From NCBI GenBank assembly GCA_021850625.1, contig JAJZLJ010000002.1, positions 20,338 to 84,337 of the forward strand: DNA of 64,000 nucleotides. Direction: 5' to 3'. Of this stretch, positions 33,990 through 42,800 are shown in pieces (the stretch's first letter is position 1; every line of letters begins with the position of its first letter). The notes under the pieces are model-generated. The model saw only the letters and a program-made list of their open reading frames with translations. It ran no database searches and was not told where the DNA came from. This stretch comes from Microcaldota archaeon. GTDB taxonomy: Archaea > Micrarchaeota > Micrarchaeia > Micrarchaeales > CABMGC01. Both the position numbers and the translations under genes were made by a program.

Positions 33990-34664
33990 ATGGTTACATT
34001 AATGAAATTTCCAATAGAATCTAAAAGTTCCAAAAACTCCACGAATATTAGCGAAAGCCTACCAAGCATAGATCTTAGTTCAAAAGAGGAGATCTGGTCG
34101 CTAGTAACGCGGGGAATATCTATTAGAAATGTCTTTTTTAAATCAATACAAAAAGAAACATATAACGATTTTTCACGTTTATTTGGGGATGTTGTTAGAG
34201 ATAGAGGTTCTTACAAACATACTGCTAGAACGGAAAGATCTGTATTAGTACGTTATGATTCTAAATCATTAGTAGGAGAGTTCATACAGTTAATTAAAAT
34301 GCACGAAGTCGTACCTACTAATATTGCAAGACCTATAGCTATTACAACATGGGGCTCAAATGTTGTTGGATATTTTGTAGAGTATATAGATGGAAAGCCG
34401 CTTGAACATTTCGAATTTGGCTTTATAAAAACAGTTGTACTTAACACAATCATACCAATGATAAATAAGATGAATAGTAATGGTGTTGGTCATGGTGATA
34501 TAACTCTTGGTGACAGTACTAGAGAAGGTAACATTAAGGTAGCATCTAATGGGGAGATAAAAGTATTTGATCCTCTACCATCTTACAAAGATATTGATGA
34601 TAAATTTAGAATAGAGGCAGATCAGAGTAGCATAACAAAACTTTTAAGAATTTATAATAAATAA
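33990..34664 (+). CDS. Protein kinase-like fold protein (atypical, small)
   Basis: 224 aa. The C-lobe carries HGDITLGDSTREGNIKV, matching the HxD...N catalytic loop of RIO/aminoglycoside-phosphotransferase-type kinases, followed by IKVFDPLPS in the place of the metal-binding DFG. The hinge-like stretch is VVGYFVEYIDGKPLEHF, and a Lys in VLVRYDSKSLVGEFIQLIKMH could belong to the N-lobe. The N-lobe is short and the Gly-rich loop is not clear. Substrate unknown. GGTAATAGC before the ATG. Alone between the GT-C-like gene and tRNA-Gln. Confidence 0.55.
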   Translation: MVTLMKFPIESKSSKNSTNISESLPSIDLSSKEEIWSLVTRGISIRNVFFKSIQKETYNDFSRLFGDVVRDRGSYKHTARTERSVLVRYDSKSLVGEFIQLIKMHEVVPTNIARPIAITTWGSNVVGYFVEYIDGKPLEHFEFGFIKTVVLNTIIPMINKMNSNGVGHGDITLGDSTREGNIKVASNGEIKVFDPLPSYKDIDDKFRIEADQSSITKLLRIYNK

Positions 34665-34692
34665 ATTTTATTTACAAATTTCTAATTAAATA

Positions 34693-34765
34693 TAGCCCCT
34701 ATCGGATTCGAACCGATGTTCGTGGGTCCAAAGCCCACTGTCCTTGGCCACTAGACGAAGGGGCT
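34693..34765 (-). tRNA. tRNA-Gln (TTG)
   Basis: Acceptor AGCCCCT/AGGGGCT, anticodon stem GTGGG/CCCAC with loop CTTTGGA (anticodon TTG), and T arm ATCGG/CCGAT with loop TTCGAAT. 73 nt, intron-less, no CCA. Archaea normally charge it with Glu through GluRS and amidate. Confidence 0.95.
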
Positions 34766-34799
34766 GCGATAAATATTTGTTATACGCATATAAATATCT

Positions 34800-36272
34800 T
34801 TAGTAAGATCTTGCAAAGTAAACAATAATATCGGTATCTTTTTTACAGTATATACATTTGCCTTTTTTCTTTTCATCAAAAGGTATTGCACGTGTTGTTG
34901 CAGTGGTTTCAGATTTAATCTTCTCTTCACACTCAATAGTTCCGCACCATGACACCTTTACAAATCCTTTTAAGACATTTTCTTTAAATTGTTCATAATT
35001 ATTTGCAGTGTATATTTTTTCCTTCATTATTGCTTTATTCCTAGTTAAAATATTTTTCTGTATTATTTTTAAGGTTTTTATTACAGTAGGTACTGTAATT
35101 TCTAATTTTACCGTATTTTTTTCTCCAGTATCTCTTCTTACTACTATTATACTATCGTTCTTTAAATCTCTAGGACCTATTTCTATTCTGATAGGAATAC
35201 CTTTTAATTCCCAATAGTTAAATTTGTACCCTGGAGACCTTCCTTCTCTATTATCTAACTTTACAGAAATATGCTTTTTTGAAAGTTTTTTTGCAAGTTC
35301 AGAAGCTGCTTGCAATATTATAACTTTATCTTCATCTGAATAAAAAATAGGAACTATTACAACCTGTATTGGAGCAATCATCGGAGGCAGTATCAAACCT
35401 TTATCATCACTATCTAACATAACAATTGCACCTAAAAGTCTAGTCGATATTCCCCAAGATGTAGTATGCACATTTTGAGATTTTCCTTCTTTGTCAAGAT
35501 AGCTTACATCAAAATGCTTTGAGAAATTTTCCCCCAGATAATGAGAAGTTCCTGCTTGAAGTGCTTTTCCATCAGGCATTATGCTTTCTATTGTAGTTGT
35601 ATATACCGCACCAGAAAACTTCTCTGATTCAGATTTCATACCAGTTATTACAGGTATTGATAAATATTTTTCAGATAATTCTTTATAAAAATTAAGAGCT
35701 AGATAAACTTCTTTTTCAGCTTCTTCTTTTGTTGCATGTGCGGTATGCCCTTCTTGCCAAAGAAACTCGCTCGATCTTAAAAATGGGCGCGTTGCTTTTA
35801 TCTCTGCCCTGGCAACATTACACCATTGATTAAGCAATAAAGGCAAATCTCTCCAACTTCTTATCCATTTTGACATAAAATGATAAACCATTGTCTCTGA
35901 AGTTGGTCTTACTGCAAAACGTTCACCTATATCTCTATCACCACTTTTTGTAATCCAGAAAAGTTCAGGAGCAAAACCTTTCATATGTTCAGATTCCTTA
36001 AGAAAAAAGCTTTCCGGAATAAACATTGGAAAATAGGCATTTTCATGATTTGTAGATTTTATCATTTCATTGAATATGGACTGTATTTTCTCCCATATGG
36101 CATAACCATATGGCATTATTGCAACAGTTCCTTGTACAGGACCATAATCTGCTAGTTCTGCTTTTCTTACGAGCTGCGTGTACCATTCAGAAAGATTCTC
36201 GCTTTTTTTTACTGTTATTCCTTTATCATCTTCAGTATTTTTTTTGTCAATCAGATAAACACCAATAGTCAA
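34800..36272 (-). CDS. proS: Prolyl-tRNA synthetase, archaeal/eukaryotic type
   Basis: Class II synthetase, 490 aa. Core marks are the N-terminal ENLSEWYTQLVRKAELADYG, motif 2 region FAVRPTSETMVYHFMSKWIRS, RAEIKATRPFLRSSEFLWQEGHTAH (motif 2/3), and motif 3 (TTSWGISTRLLGAIVML). An anticodon domain and the zinc-containing C-terminal extension follow (SWCGTIECEEKI ... GKCIYCKK), with a C-terminal aromatic residue (ARSY). The track start is TTG; the conserved core begins about 20 codons in, and no ATG lies between, so the exact start is open. Confidence 0.95.
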   Translation of the reverse strand: MTIGVYLIDKKNTEDDKGITVKKSENLSEWYTQLVRKAELADYGPVQGTVAIMPYGYAIWEKIQSIFNEMIKSTNHENAYFPMFIPESFFLKESEHMKGFAPELFWITKSGDRDIGERFAVRPTSETMVYHFMSKWIRSWRDLPLLLNQWCNVARAEIKATRPFLRSSEFLWQEGHTAHATKEEAEKEVYLALNFYKELSEKYLSIPVITGMKSESEKFSGAVYTTTIESIMPDGKALQAGTSHYLGENFSKHFDVSYLDKEGKSQNVHTTSWGISTRLLGAIVMLDSDDKGLILPPMIAPIQVVIVPIFYSDEDKVIILQAASELAKKLSKKHISVKLDNREGRSPGYKFNYWELKGIPIRIEIGPRDLKNDSIIVVRRDTGEKNTVKLEITVPTVIKTLKIIQKNILTRNKAIMKEKIYTANNYEQFKENVLKGFVKVSWCGTIECEEKIKSETTATTRAIPFDEKKKGKCIYCKKDTDIIVYFARSY

Positions 36273-36314
36273 TTTATTTTAATAATATAATTATATGAAT
36301 TTAATGCAATAACT

Positions 36315-36905
36315 TTATAAACCTAGCTTTGAAAGTTCTATGTCAAGAGTTCTTCTGTCTTTAAAATGTATTCCATTTATTCCTGCTTTAATAGCAGAAT
36401 TAACATTTTCTTCTCTATCATCTATAAAAATAATCTCTTTTGAAGGCAGCTTAAGTTCTTTTATTACCTTTTTGTATATTTTAATGTCGGGTTTTCTTAG
36501 TTTAATGTAGCAGGAAGCAAATTTAAAATCAAAAAGATCCATATTCATAATTTTTATAGTATATAGATATCTAGAAATGTCAACGTTAGATAGATAACCG
36601 GTTATATACTCCTTATGTAAAGTAGTTATAAGTTCTATTACATCATAATTAAACATTACAGTTTCTTTATAAAACTCAAGCCATCTGATTCTGTTTTGTT
36701 TCATTCCTAGTTTTATTGCTGTGTTTTTTTCAAATTGTTGAAGTGTTATTTTGCCTTTTTCAAAATCAGGCAGAGTTACATCTTCTATTACATGACGTAT
36801 AGTTTTTAATGATAAACCGCCTTCTTTTGAAAGATATTTATAATAAGGTGTATTATTAAAATTTATAACAACACCGCCTAAATCAAATATAATAGCTTTA
36901 ATCAT
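36315..36905 (-). CDS. HAD-superfamily hydrolase (HAD-IA)
   Basis: 196 aa from ATG 36905. Motif I is FDLGGVVINF, with a helical cap (about 20-85), motif II ITGYLSNVDISRYL, the motif III Lys is in CYIKLRKPD, and motif IV is IFIDDREENVNSA. The LGGVV...FIDDxxEN pattern is that of epoxide-hydrolase-N/YihX-type small phosphatases. Substrate unknown. The track start eight codons upstream is possible; ATG 36905 has GGTAAT before it. Confidence 0.82.
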   Translation of the reverse strand: MIKAIIFDLGGVVINFNNTPYYKYLSKEGGLSLKTIRHVIEDVTLPDFEKGKITLQQFEKNTAIKLGMKQNRIRWLEFYKETVMFNYDVIELITTLHKEYITGYLSNVDISRYLYTIKIMNMDLFDFKFASCYIKLRKPDIKIYKKVIKELKLPSKEIIFIDDREENVNSAIKAGINGIHFKDRRTLDIELSKLGL

Positions 36906-36971
36906 ATTACCGATACTCTGCATAAACAAAGCAATATTAATATCTTTGGATGAAAAGATATAAGAGTAAGA

Positions 36972-37109
36972 GGGGTTGTTGCGTAATCTGGCAGCGCGGC
37001 AGGCTCCAGATGTTTAATAATCTTTGAGCCTTATGGCAGTGATGAAGATCTGGAAGTTTGAAAAATATGAAGTAACCTGCATGTCCGGGTTCAAATCCCG
37101 GCAACCCCA
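36972..37109 (+). tRNA. tRNA-Trp (CCA) with 65-nt intron
   Basis: Acceptor GGGGTTG/CAACCCC, D arm GCG...CGC, anticodon stem GCAGG/CCTGC, and T arm CCGGG-TTCAAAT-CCCGG. The loop reads CTCCAG then intron then A, so the anticodon is CCA at 37006-37008. The intron is placed after G37, about 37010-37074. The junction pairing is imperfect, so boundaries may shift by a base or two. The intron carries box C/D guide features (separate entry). Confidence 0.93.
37022..37071 (+). ncRNA. Box C/D guide RNA inside the tRNA-Trp intron (predicted Cm34 guide)
   Basis: Box C GTGATGA (37039-37045), a 12-nt spacer AGATCTGGAAGT, and a D'-like TTGA (37058-37061). The spacer's ATCTGGA pairs with TCCAGAT spanning the anticodon of the same precursor, and the fifth base upstream of TTGA (G37053) pairs with C34. 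This is the geometry of the intron-guided Cm34 of euryarchaeal pre-tRNA-Trp. A second TTGA (37024-37027) followed by GCC-TTAT-GGC directly before box C forms a closed stem next to boxes D and C, i.e. a circularly permuted C/D kink-turn. Boxes D/D' are UUGA rather than CUGA. Confidence 0.65.
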
Positions 37110-37151
37110 AACAAATTTAAATAATGAAGTAATTATATTTAATAGAGAATT

Positions 37152-37937
37152 ATGATAGATTCTACAGTAATTAAGAAAAAAATGATAGTTTGTGATCTTG
37201 ATGGAACGCTTACAGAAAGTAAACTGGGCGTAACACGAGAAATGTCAGAAAACATTAAAAAATTAGTAAAGTACCTGCCTTTAGCGGTTATTGGAGGTGG
37301 AACGTATAAACAATTTACTGAGCAGTTTGCAGCAGGAATAGGAACTGAAGAAAAAACCTTAAGCAGAATATATCTTTTTCCCACCTGCGCAACAAGATTT
37401 TATAAATATTCAGTAAATACGTGGAAAGAAATTTATGCTGAAACGCTTACTGAAGAAGAGAAGAAAAAAATAGTAAATGCAATAAATACAGCATTAAATA
37501 TGACAAACATAAAACCTACACAATTATTTGGAGATATTATAGAAGATAGAGGAACACAAATAACTTATTCTGGACTTGGACAAAAAGCGCCTATAGAACT
37601 TAAAATAGTATGGGATAAAACTCTTGAAAAAAGACAAAAAATCAAGAGAATATTAGAAACGTTAATACCGGAGTTTGAGATAACAATAGGAGGAACTACT
37701 TCAATAGATATAACAAGAAAGGGAATAGATAAAGCTTACGGAATAAGAAAAATTTGTGAGTATTTTAATTATGAGATAAAAGATCTTTTATTTTTTGGCG
37801 ATGCTATTTTTGAGGGAGGCAACGATTATCCAGTTAAGAGTATTGGTGTAGACTCTATAAAGGTAGAAAATTACAAAGAAACAATGGCATACTTTAATAA
37901 AATAATAGAAATATTTGAAAAAAAAGCGAAAACATAA
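37152..37937 (+). CDS. Phosphomannomutase, eukaryotic (PMM2) HAD-IIB type
   Basis: 261 aa. Converts mannose-6-phosphate to mannose-1-phosphate for GDP-mannose. Motif I is CDLDGTLTESK, then AVIGGGTYKQFTEQ. The cap carries EDRGTQITYSGLGQKAP (PMM substrate loop). The HAD end has IGGTTSIDITRKGIDKAYGI and FFGDAIFEGGNDYPV. This is the alpha-PMM family of eukaryotes, not the PgcA/ManB alpha-D-phosphohexomutase used by most archaea. It could supply the GT2/GT-C-like glycosylation genes of the window. ATG 37152, just after tRNA-Trp. Confidence 0.88.
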   Translation: MIDSTVIKKKMIVCDLDGTLTESKLGVTREMSENIKKLVKYLPLAVIGGGTYKQFTEQFAAGIGTEEKTLSRIYLFPTCATRFYKYSVNTWKEIYAETLTEEEKKKIVNAINTALNMTNIKPTQLFGDIIEDRGTQITYSGLGQKAPIELKIVWDKTLEKRQKIKRILETLIPEFEITIGGTTSIDITRKGIDKAYGIRKICEYFNYEIKDLLFFGDAIFEGGNDYPVKSIGVDSIKVENYKETMAYFNKIIEIFEKKAKT

Positions 37938-37950
37938 TGTTATTTTTATT

Positions 37951-38535
37951 TTACAGAGCTAATTTAGGAACAATTTTTTTTACTATGTTATTGAATATTT
38001 CATTAATTTTAGGTTTATAGAAACTTATTATGTAATAAAGAATTATGCTTAATGCAATTCCAGCAATTACATCAGTAAAGTAATGTAGTCCTAGATACAC
38101 TCTGCCAAATAACTCAAGTACTAGCCAAATAAAGTATAATATTCTAAGATATTTGTATGGCTTTAAGAAAAATATTAAACCAGTAAGAACAGATGCATGA
38201 TTACTTGGAAAGGAGAATGTATTTTCACATCCAAGGTTATTTATCCATGATAATTCAGATACATTGCATGGCCTTGGTTCCATTGTTAGCATCTTTATAA
38301 TATCAGATACTATAAAAAAAACTACTCCTGCAATAATAAATGTGTATACATTCTTATCCTTTTTAAGATATAAGTATATTGCAAGTAAAGGTATTACAAT
38401 TAAAAATGAAGAAGAAAGAGTAGAAAAAAGCGTATTTAGAAATGGACTTGATATAGATTTTACAAATTGAAATGCCCAGATGTTTATGTTTATATTATAA
38501 GGTGCAAAAAATGATGCAAATGAGAAAATATCCAT
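37951..38535 (-). CDS. PAP2-family membrane phosphatase
   Basis: 194 aa, about five or six membrane helices. The three PAP2 motifs are present: KMLTMEPRPCN (KxxxxxxRP), FPSNHAS (PSxH) and GRVYLGLHYFTDV (RxxxxxHxxxD). Probably dephosphorylates a polyprenyl diphosphate carrier, recycling the lipid for glycan transfer. Convergent with the PMM gene. Confidence 0.88.
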   Translation of the reverse strand: MDIFSFASFFAPYNININIWAFQFVKSISSPFLNTLFSTLSSSFLIVIPLLAIYLYLKKDKNVYTFIIAGVVFFIVSDIIKMLTMEPRPCNVSELSWINNLGCENTFSFPSNHASVLTGLIFFLKPYKYLRILYFIWLVLELFGRVYLGLHYFTDVIAGIALSIILYYIISFYKPKINEIFNNIVKKIVPKLAL

Positions 38536-38580
38536 AGTATCGTTTCTTTAGTTTTATATATAAATATTAATATTATTACA

Positions 38581-39231
38581 TTATTTGTTTCTGGATCTTA
38601 ATTTTTTATTTGAAACCTTAGATTTAAAACTGCGCTTTCTTTTATTATTGTACGTTTTTAGTTTATTCCCAAACTTTGGTTTTTTAACCTTTTTAATTAC
38701 GAGATAAAGTATAATTATCAAGATTATTATTGCAAGTACAATTAATATTTGGTATAGTATTGGCAAACCTATTGGTTTTAATGCAGTTACTCCAACTATC
38801 TTTGCAACTCCTTGTTGTAAAATAGCTCCACTACCTGAAATTGTAGTATTTGATAGTTCTATTGCTTGTAATATTCCGCTCCAATGCATCCCAGGTTTAT
38901 TCTTATTTGATGGCATAAATACAGTAACGTTTAAGGTTAACTGACCTCCTGGAGGAATTGTTCCATTCATTTGTGAAATAGAAAATGTAGGAGTAGTTGA
39001 GTTAGGTATGGTATTTAATGTAGGCAATATTATTTTAAAATTTAAAGATTGAGCACCTCCGTTTATTAATGTGAAGGGTAGTGAAGCACTGCCACCTATG
39101 CTTGCATTAAAATTTAACTGTCCAGCAACTTCCCCGAATTGAGCATAATTAAGATTAATAAAAAGAAAAGAAAAAATAAGAAAAAAACTAATTAAATGAA
39201 TACGATTAAAGTTCATATTACCATTTAACAA
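38581..39231 (-). CDS. Exported protein with C-terminal membrane anchor
   Basis: 216 aa. Cleavable-looking signal (ISFFLIFSFLFINLNYAQF), a beta-sandwich-like domain of about 110 residues (FTLINGGAQSLNFKIILP, PGGQLTLNVTVFMPS), a single membrane helix at about 152-175, and a very basic tail of about 40 residues (KRKRSFKSKVSNKKLRSR) predicted inside. The layout is that of an anchored S-layer or pilus-associated partner. Overlaps the 39225 gene by 7 bp and follows it, so the two are coupled. Confidence 0.6.
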   Translation of the reverse strand: MLNGNMNFNRIHLISFFLIFSFLFINLNYAQFGEVAGQLNFNASIGGSASLPFTLINGGAQSLNFKIILPTLNTIPNSTTPTFSISQMNGTIPPGGQLTLNVTVFMPSNKNKPGMHWSGILQAIELSNTTISGSGAILQQGVAKIVGVTALKPIGLPILYQILIVLAIIILIIILYLVIKKVKKPKFGNKLKTYNNKRKRSFKSKVSNKKLRSRNK

Positions 39232-39737
39232 GAATTCTCAAATGTTATAGTTTGAGTATATGTACCTGAAGCCGTTCCGCCAGGAACTTGTAATCCAAAA
39301 TAAATAGTGTTGGATGTTGAAGGTGATGAAACGGTTGGTGCGGATATTTGTATAGCCGTATCCACTAATGAGGTTGTTAAAGAAATTCCATTGTATGAAG
39401 ATTGAGATATCCCGTTATAGTTTGTTTGACCTACTGCAAAGCTATTACCACCTGAAGTCCAAGTAGTGCCTTCTAAAAGAATATTTGCAGCTACATTTCC
39501 GCCATTGTCAGTATCTGTTACTAGAACGTTTGTGTCGTATGAAGAAGTAGGTGCCATATTTCCAAAGGTAATCGAGTTAGGAGAAAGTCCTATAAAACAA
39601 GCAGATGAAACCACTACATTTGCATTGACATTTGAATTTCCTGAAGAAGGATATATCAAAGGCAATGACAAATAGCCCATTATAGCGATGACGCCAGCAA
39701 AAATACTTAACAATCCTATATTGCGTTTTCCAAACAT
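39225..39737 (-). CDS. Exported protein made of one FENSC-ending domain
   Basis: 170 aa. N-terminal hydrophobic helix (LLSIFAGVIAIMGYLSLPLIY), then a domain of about 120 residues bounded by Cys: SSACFIGLSPNSITFGNM at the start and VPGGTASGTYTQTITFENSC at the very end. The same domain, with the same last residues, closes the 1501-aa protein encoded just upstream. Probable disulfide between the first and last Cys. Function unknown; perhaps a subunit that assembles with the giant protein. Confidence 0.65.
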   Translation of the reverse strand: MFGKRNIGLLSIFAGVIAIMGYLSLPLIYPSSGNSNVNANVVVSSACFIGLSPNSITFGNMAPTSSYDTNVLVTDTDNGGNVAANILLEGTTWTSGGNSFAVGQTNYNGISQSSYNGISLTTSLVDTAIQISAPTVSSPSTSNTIYFGLQVPGGTASGTYTQTITFENSC

Positions 39738-39821
39738 AAATAAACCCAGTAATGTATTGACTAAAACATTTATATAGTTATCCGTTCATGACCAAATATA
39801 TAACTGCATTGTTTATTTTAA

Positions 39822-42800
39822 TTAGCACGAATTTTCAAAAGTTATTGTTTCTTGATATGTTCCTGAAGCCGTTCCACCAGGAACTCTCAAACCCAGATAT
39901 ATTGAATTGTTTCCAATAGAAGGTATGCTAATCAAAGTATTTGATAATGTCAGAGTAAGTTTAGATGCTGCAGAAAAGGGAATATTATTTGTTGCTGCCC
40001 AGGTGGTATTACTTACACCAAACTGCATAGGTCCAATCCAATTTCCTCCAAAAATATACATATATGCACCTGCATTGCCATTATTTGTATCACGTATGGA
40101 ATTTATTGTATTTATACTTGAGGATGGATTTAAAGAACCGAAATTTATCGAGTTTTGATTTAAAGAAATTGTACAAGTTAAAGAGGAGGAAACAGAAACA
40201 GCAGTACCTTGAAGTGAATAGGGCATAACGCCATTAGGAGGGTAAGTTCGTATAATTAATCCATTCATATATTGTGTTGAAGTACTAGCTGCTGCATCTC
40301 CCACAAATCCAAGATAATTTCCATTGTCTGATACACTATAATTATTAGATGGATTGCTACTTATTTCAGTTCCATAAATTCCAGGAGTGGTAGATAAAAA
40401 CAATTGAGCATTTCCATTGCGTATAGTTAGACCCATGAGCAGCCATTCGTTTGACCATATTCCAGTATTTGGCGGTGCTGTCCATAAAGTCCATGAACTA
40501 GAAGAAGCAATACCATACCACCCTACACCATTTCCAACTCTAGCAATTTGACCATTGCCTAAAGAATTAACTAAAAAGAATAAATCATCCAAATTTTGGG
40601 TGTAGGTATAGTACTCTATTATTGAATTTTCAGTCTGATTGTTTGCAATTGTATACAAATAATCACCATTGGCGCCATTTGCATAAAATGCGTTTAGTCC
40701 AAATGGAGAACCAGATGGTGCAGAGGTAGTAATTCCCGCAGTGCCTGAAGAGGTCCAACCGTTTAATGATCCACCATTAAAATAATTATTAAAAATATAA
40801 TTACCATTGTCATACTGTGCATATGTTGATGTTGCAGTTGGAAACTCGCCTATACCATTAATTCCAGTATTTGAAAGTAAGTTTAAGGTATTACTTGCAA
40901 AACCTAAATACAAGGGATAAATTGAATTTGAAGAGATACCATATGGTAATTTTGTCCATATAGTAATATTTCCAGTGGTATTTTGCTCTATCCACGAAGG
41001 TAAAATAGCTCCGCTAGTATTAAATATCTCAAAATTAGCTAGATTTCCATTATACTGAAGATAATTTTTATAAATGCTTTCGTTTATACTTATTAATTGT
41101 TGAAATGCTTCCTGCACAGAAGCAGTTTGATTATTAACAATACATAGTGGAGCATAGTAAAGTATATTTGAAGGAGTACTGCTAGGCAGATTAATTATAC
41201 ATACATCTTTTTTTGTAGTTTCAGGTAAATAATTACCATTTCCAGAAGTTAATAAGGTAATATTGTATAGGCCATTACCAGAAGAATGAAAATCATAAAT
41301 GGTATTGAAGTAGGTATTAGAGACCAATGCTCCGTTTATATAAAGGGTTGAGTCTAGTTGATTTCCAACAGTTAAAATTGAATAATTAATAGGAATAGTG
41401 CTTTCATTATTTAGTATTACCTTTTGTAGATTTAGCTTTAAAGATGGAGGTGATTGAGTTACGAGTAATATAGCATTTGAAGTTAACCCCGAATTTGTAT
41501 CATTAACAGATATAATATAATTTCCAGGAGATAAACAGCTATTAATATATGGAGAAGATCCACAAACAGTGTATGACACAGTATTTGTTGATGGACCAGC
41601 AGCTAGAACACCATTGATAAATAATTTTAATGTATCTCCATTTTTTGAGCTTATTCCATTAATAATATCGGAAGTTCCATACGGAACTGGATTATATTGA
41701 AGTTCAATTATCGGTGTTTTTGAGGATTGAGGAGTACCAAATGATGCCGAAGGCATAATGCCGTTAGGAGGATAGTTACGTATTATAAAGCTATTCCAGT
41801 AGGTTATGTATGAAGAACCTAAACCATCACCTATCAATCCAATATAATTACCATTATTTGCAATAGAAAATCCAGAGTTTGTAAGAGTTCCTAACGTTGA
41901 AAGATAGTTTGATACACTACCGATATACGCATTTGCAGTAGAGCTTGATATGACAATATCATATTTATACCAGGTATTTTTTGAGACGTCTATTCCTGGA
42001 CTTGGAGCCGACCATGAAGTCCACGAAGCAGTTTTTGCAAGACCGGAATAATCGCTACCACCTCTGCCATCTAGTCTTACCATCTGCCCTGCACCGGCGG
42101 AGTTTGTAAGAAAAAACATATCCCCAAGACCAGTAGTATATACATCAAAACTTATAATCGAGTTTTGAGACAAACTACTAATAGGTATATACATATAATC
42201 CCCATTTGCAGAATTTGCGTATAATGCATTATCGCTATCGTAATGACTTCCAGATGGAGCTGTATTTTTTTGTCCAGCCGTACCATGTATAGTCCAACCA
42301 GAAGTGGATGGTGGTGCTACATTATAATAGTTAAACACACTTGATCCGTCATCATATTGCGCATATGAAGTGCTTAATTGTGGTGCTTCGCCAACATCAA
42401 TCGTATTAAATAAATTTTGTGAAGTTAATGCAAAACCCATATATATTGTTATACTGTTGCTGGAAGGTATGCTATTATAAAGTTTTAACCAATAAATAGT
42501 GTTTGTAGAACTATAAAAATAAACCGAGTTTGTTGGATTGTTTAGTAGAGTATTACTTGTACTTCCTTCCATCCAACTTGGAATTATAGTTCCATTAAAA
42601 TAAAAGAATTCTATATTGCTAAGATTTTTAGCTTCGTAACTCTCAAAAGCTAAACTGTTTACCGAAAGCTGATATTGAAAAGGTATTGGTGTTGGAATAT
42701 TTTGTGAATTGGATAAAGTAATTGGAACAAATGTATTTATTGTAGATGGTATTACTATTACAGTAGGATCTATTGAAGAGTAATTATTATTACCTGATGT

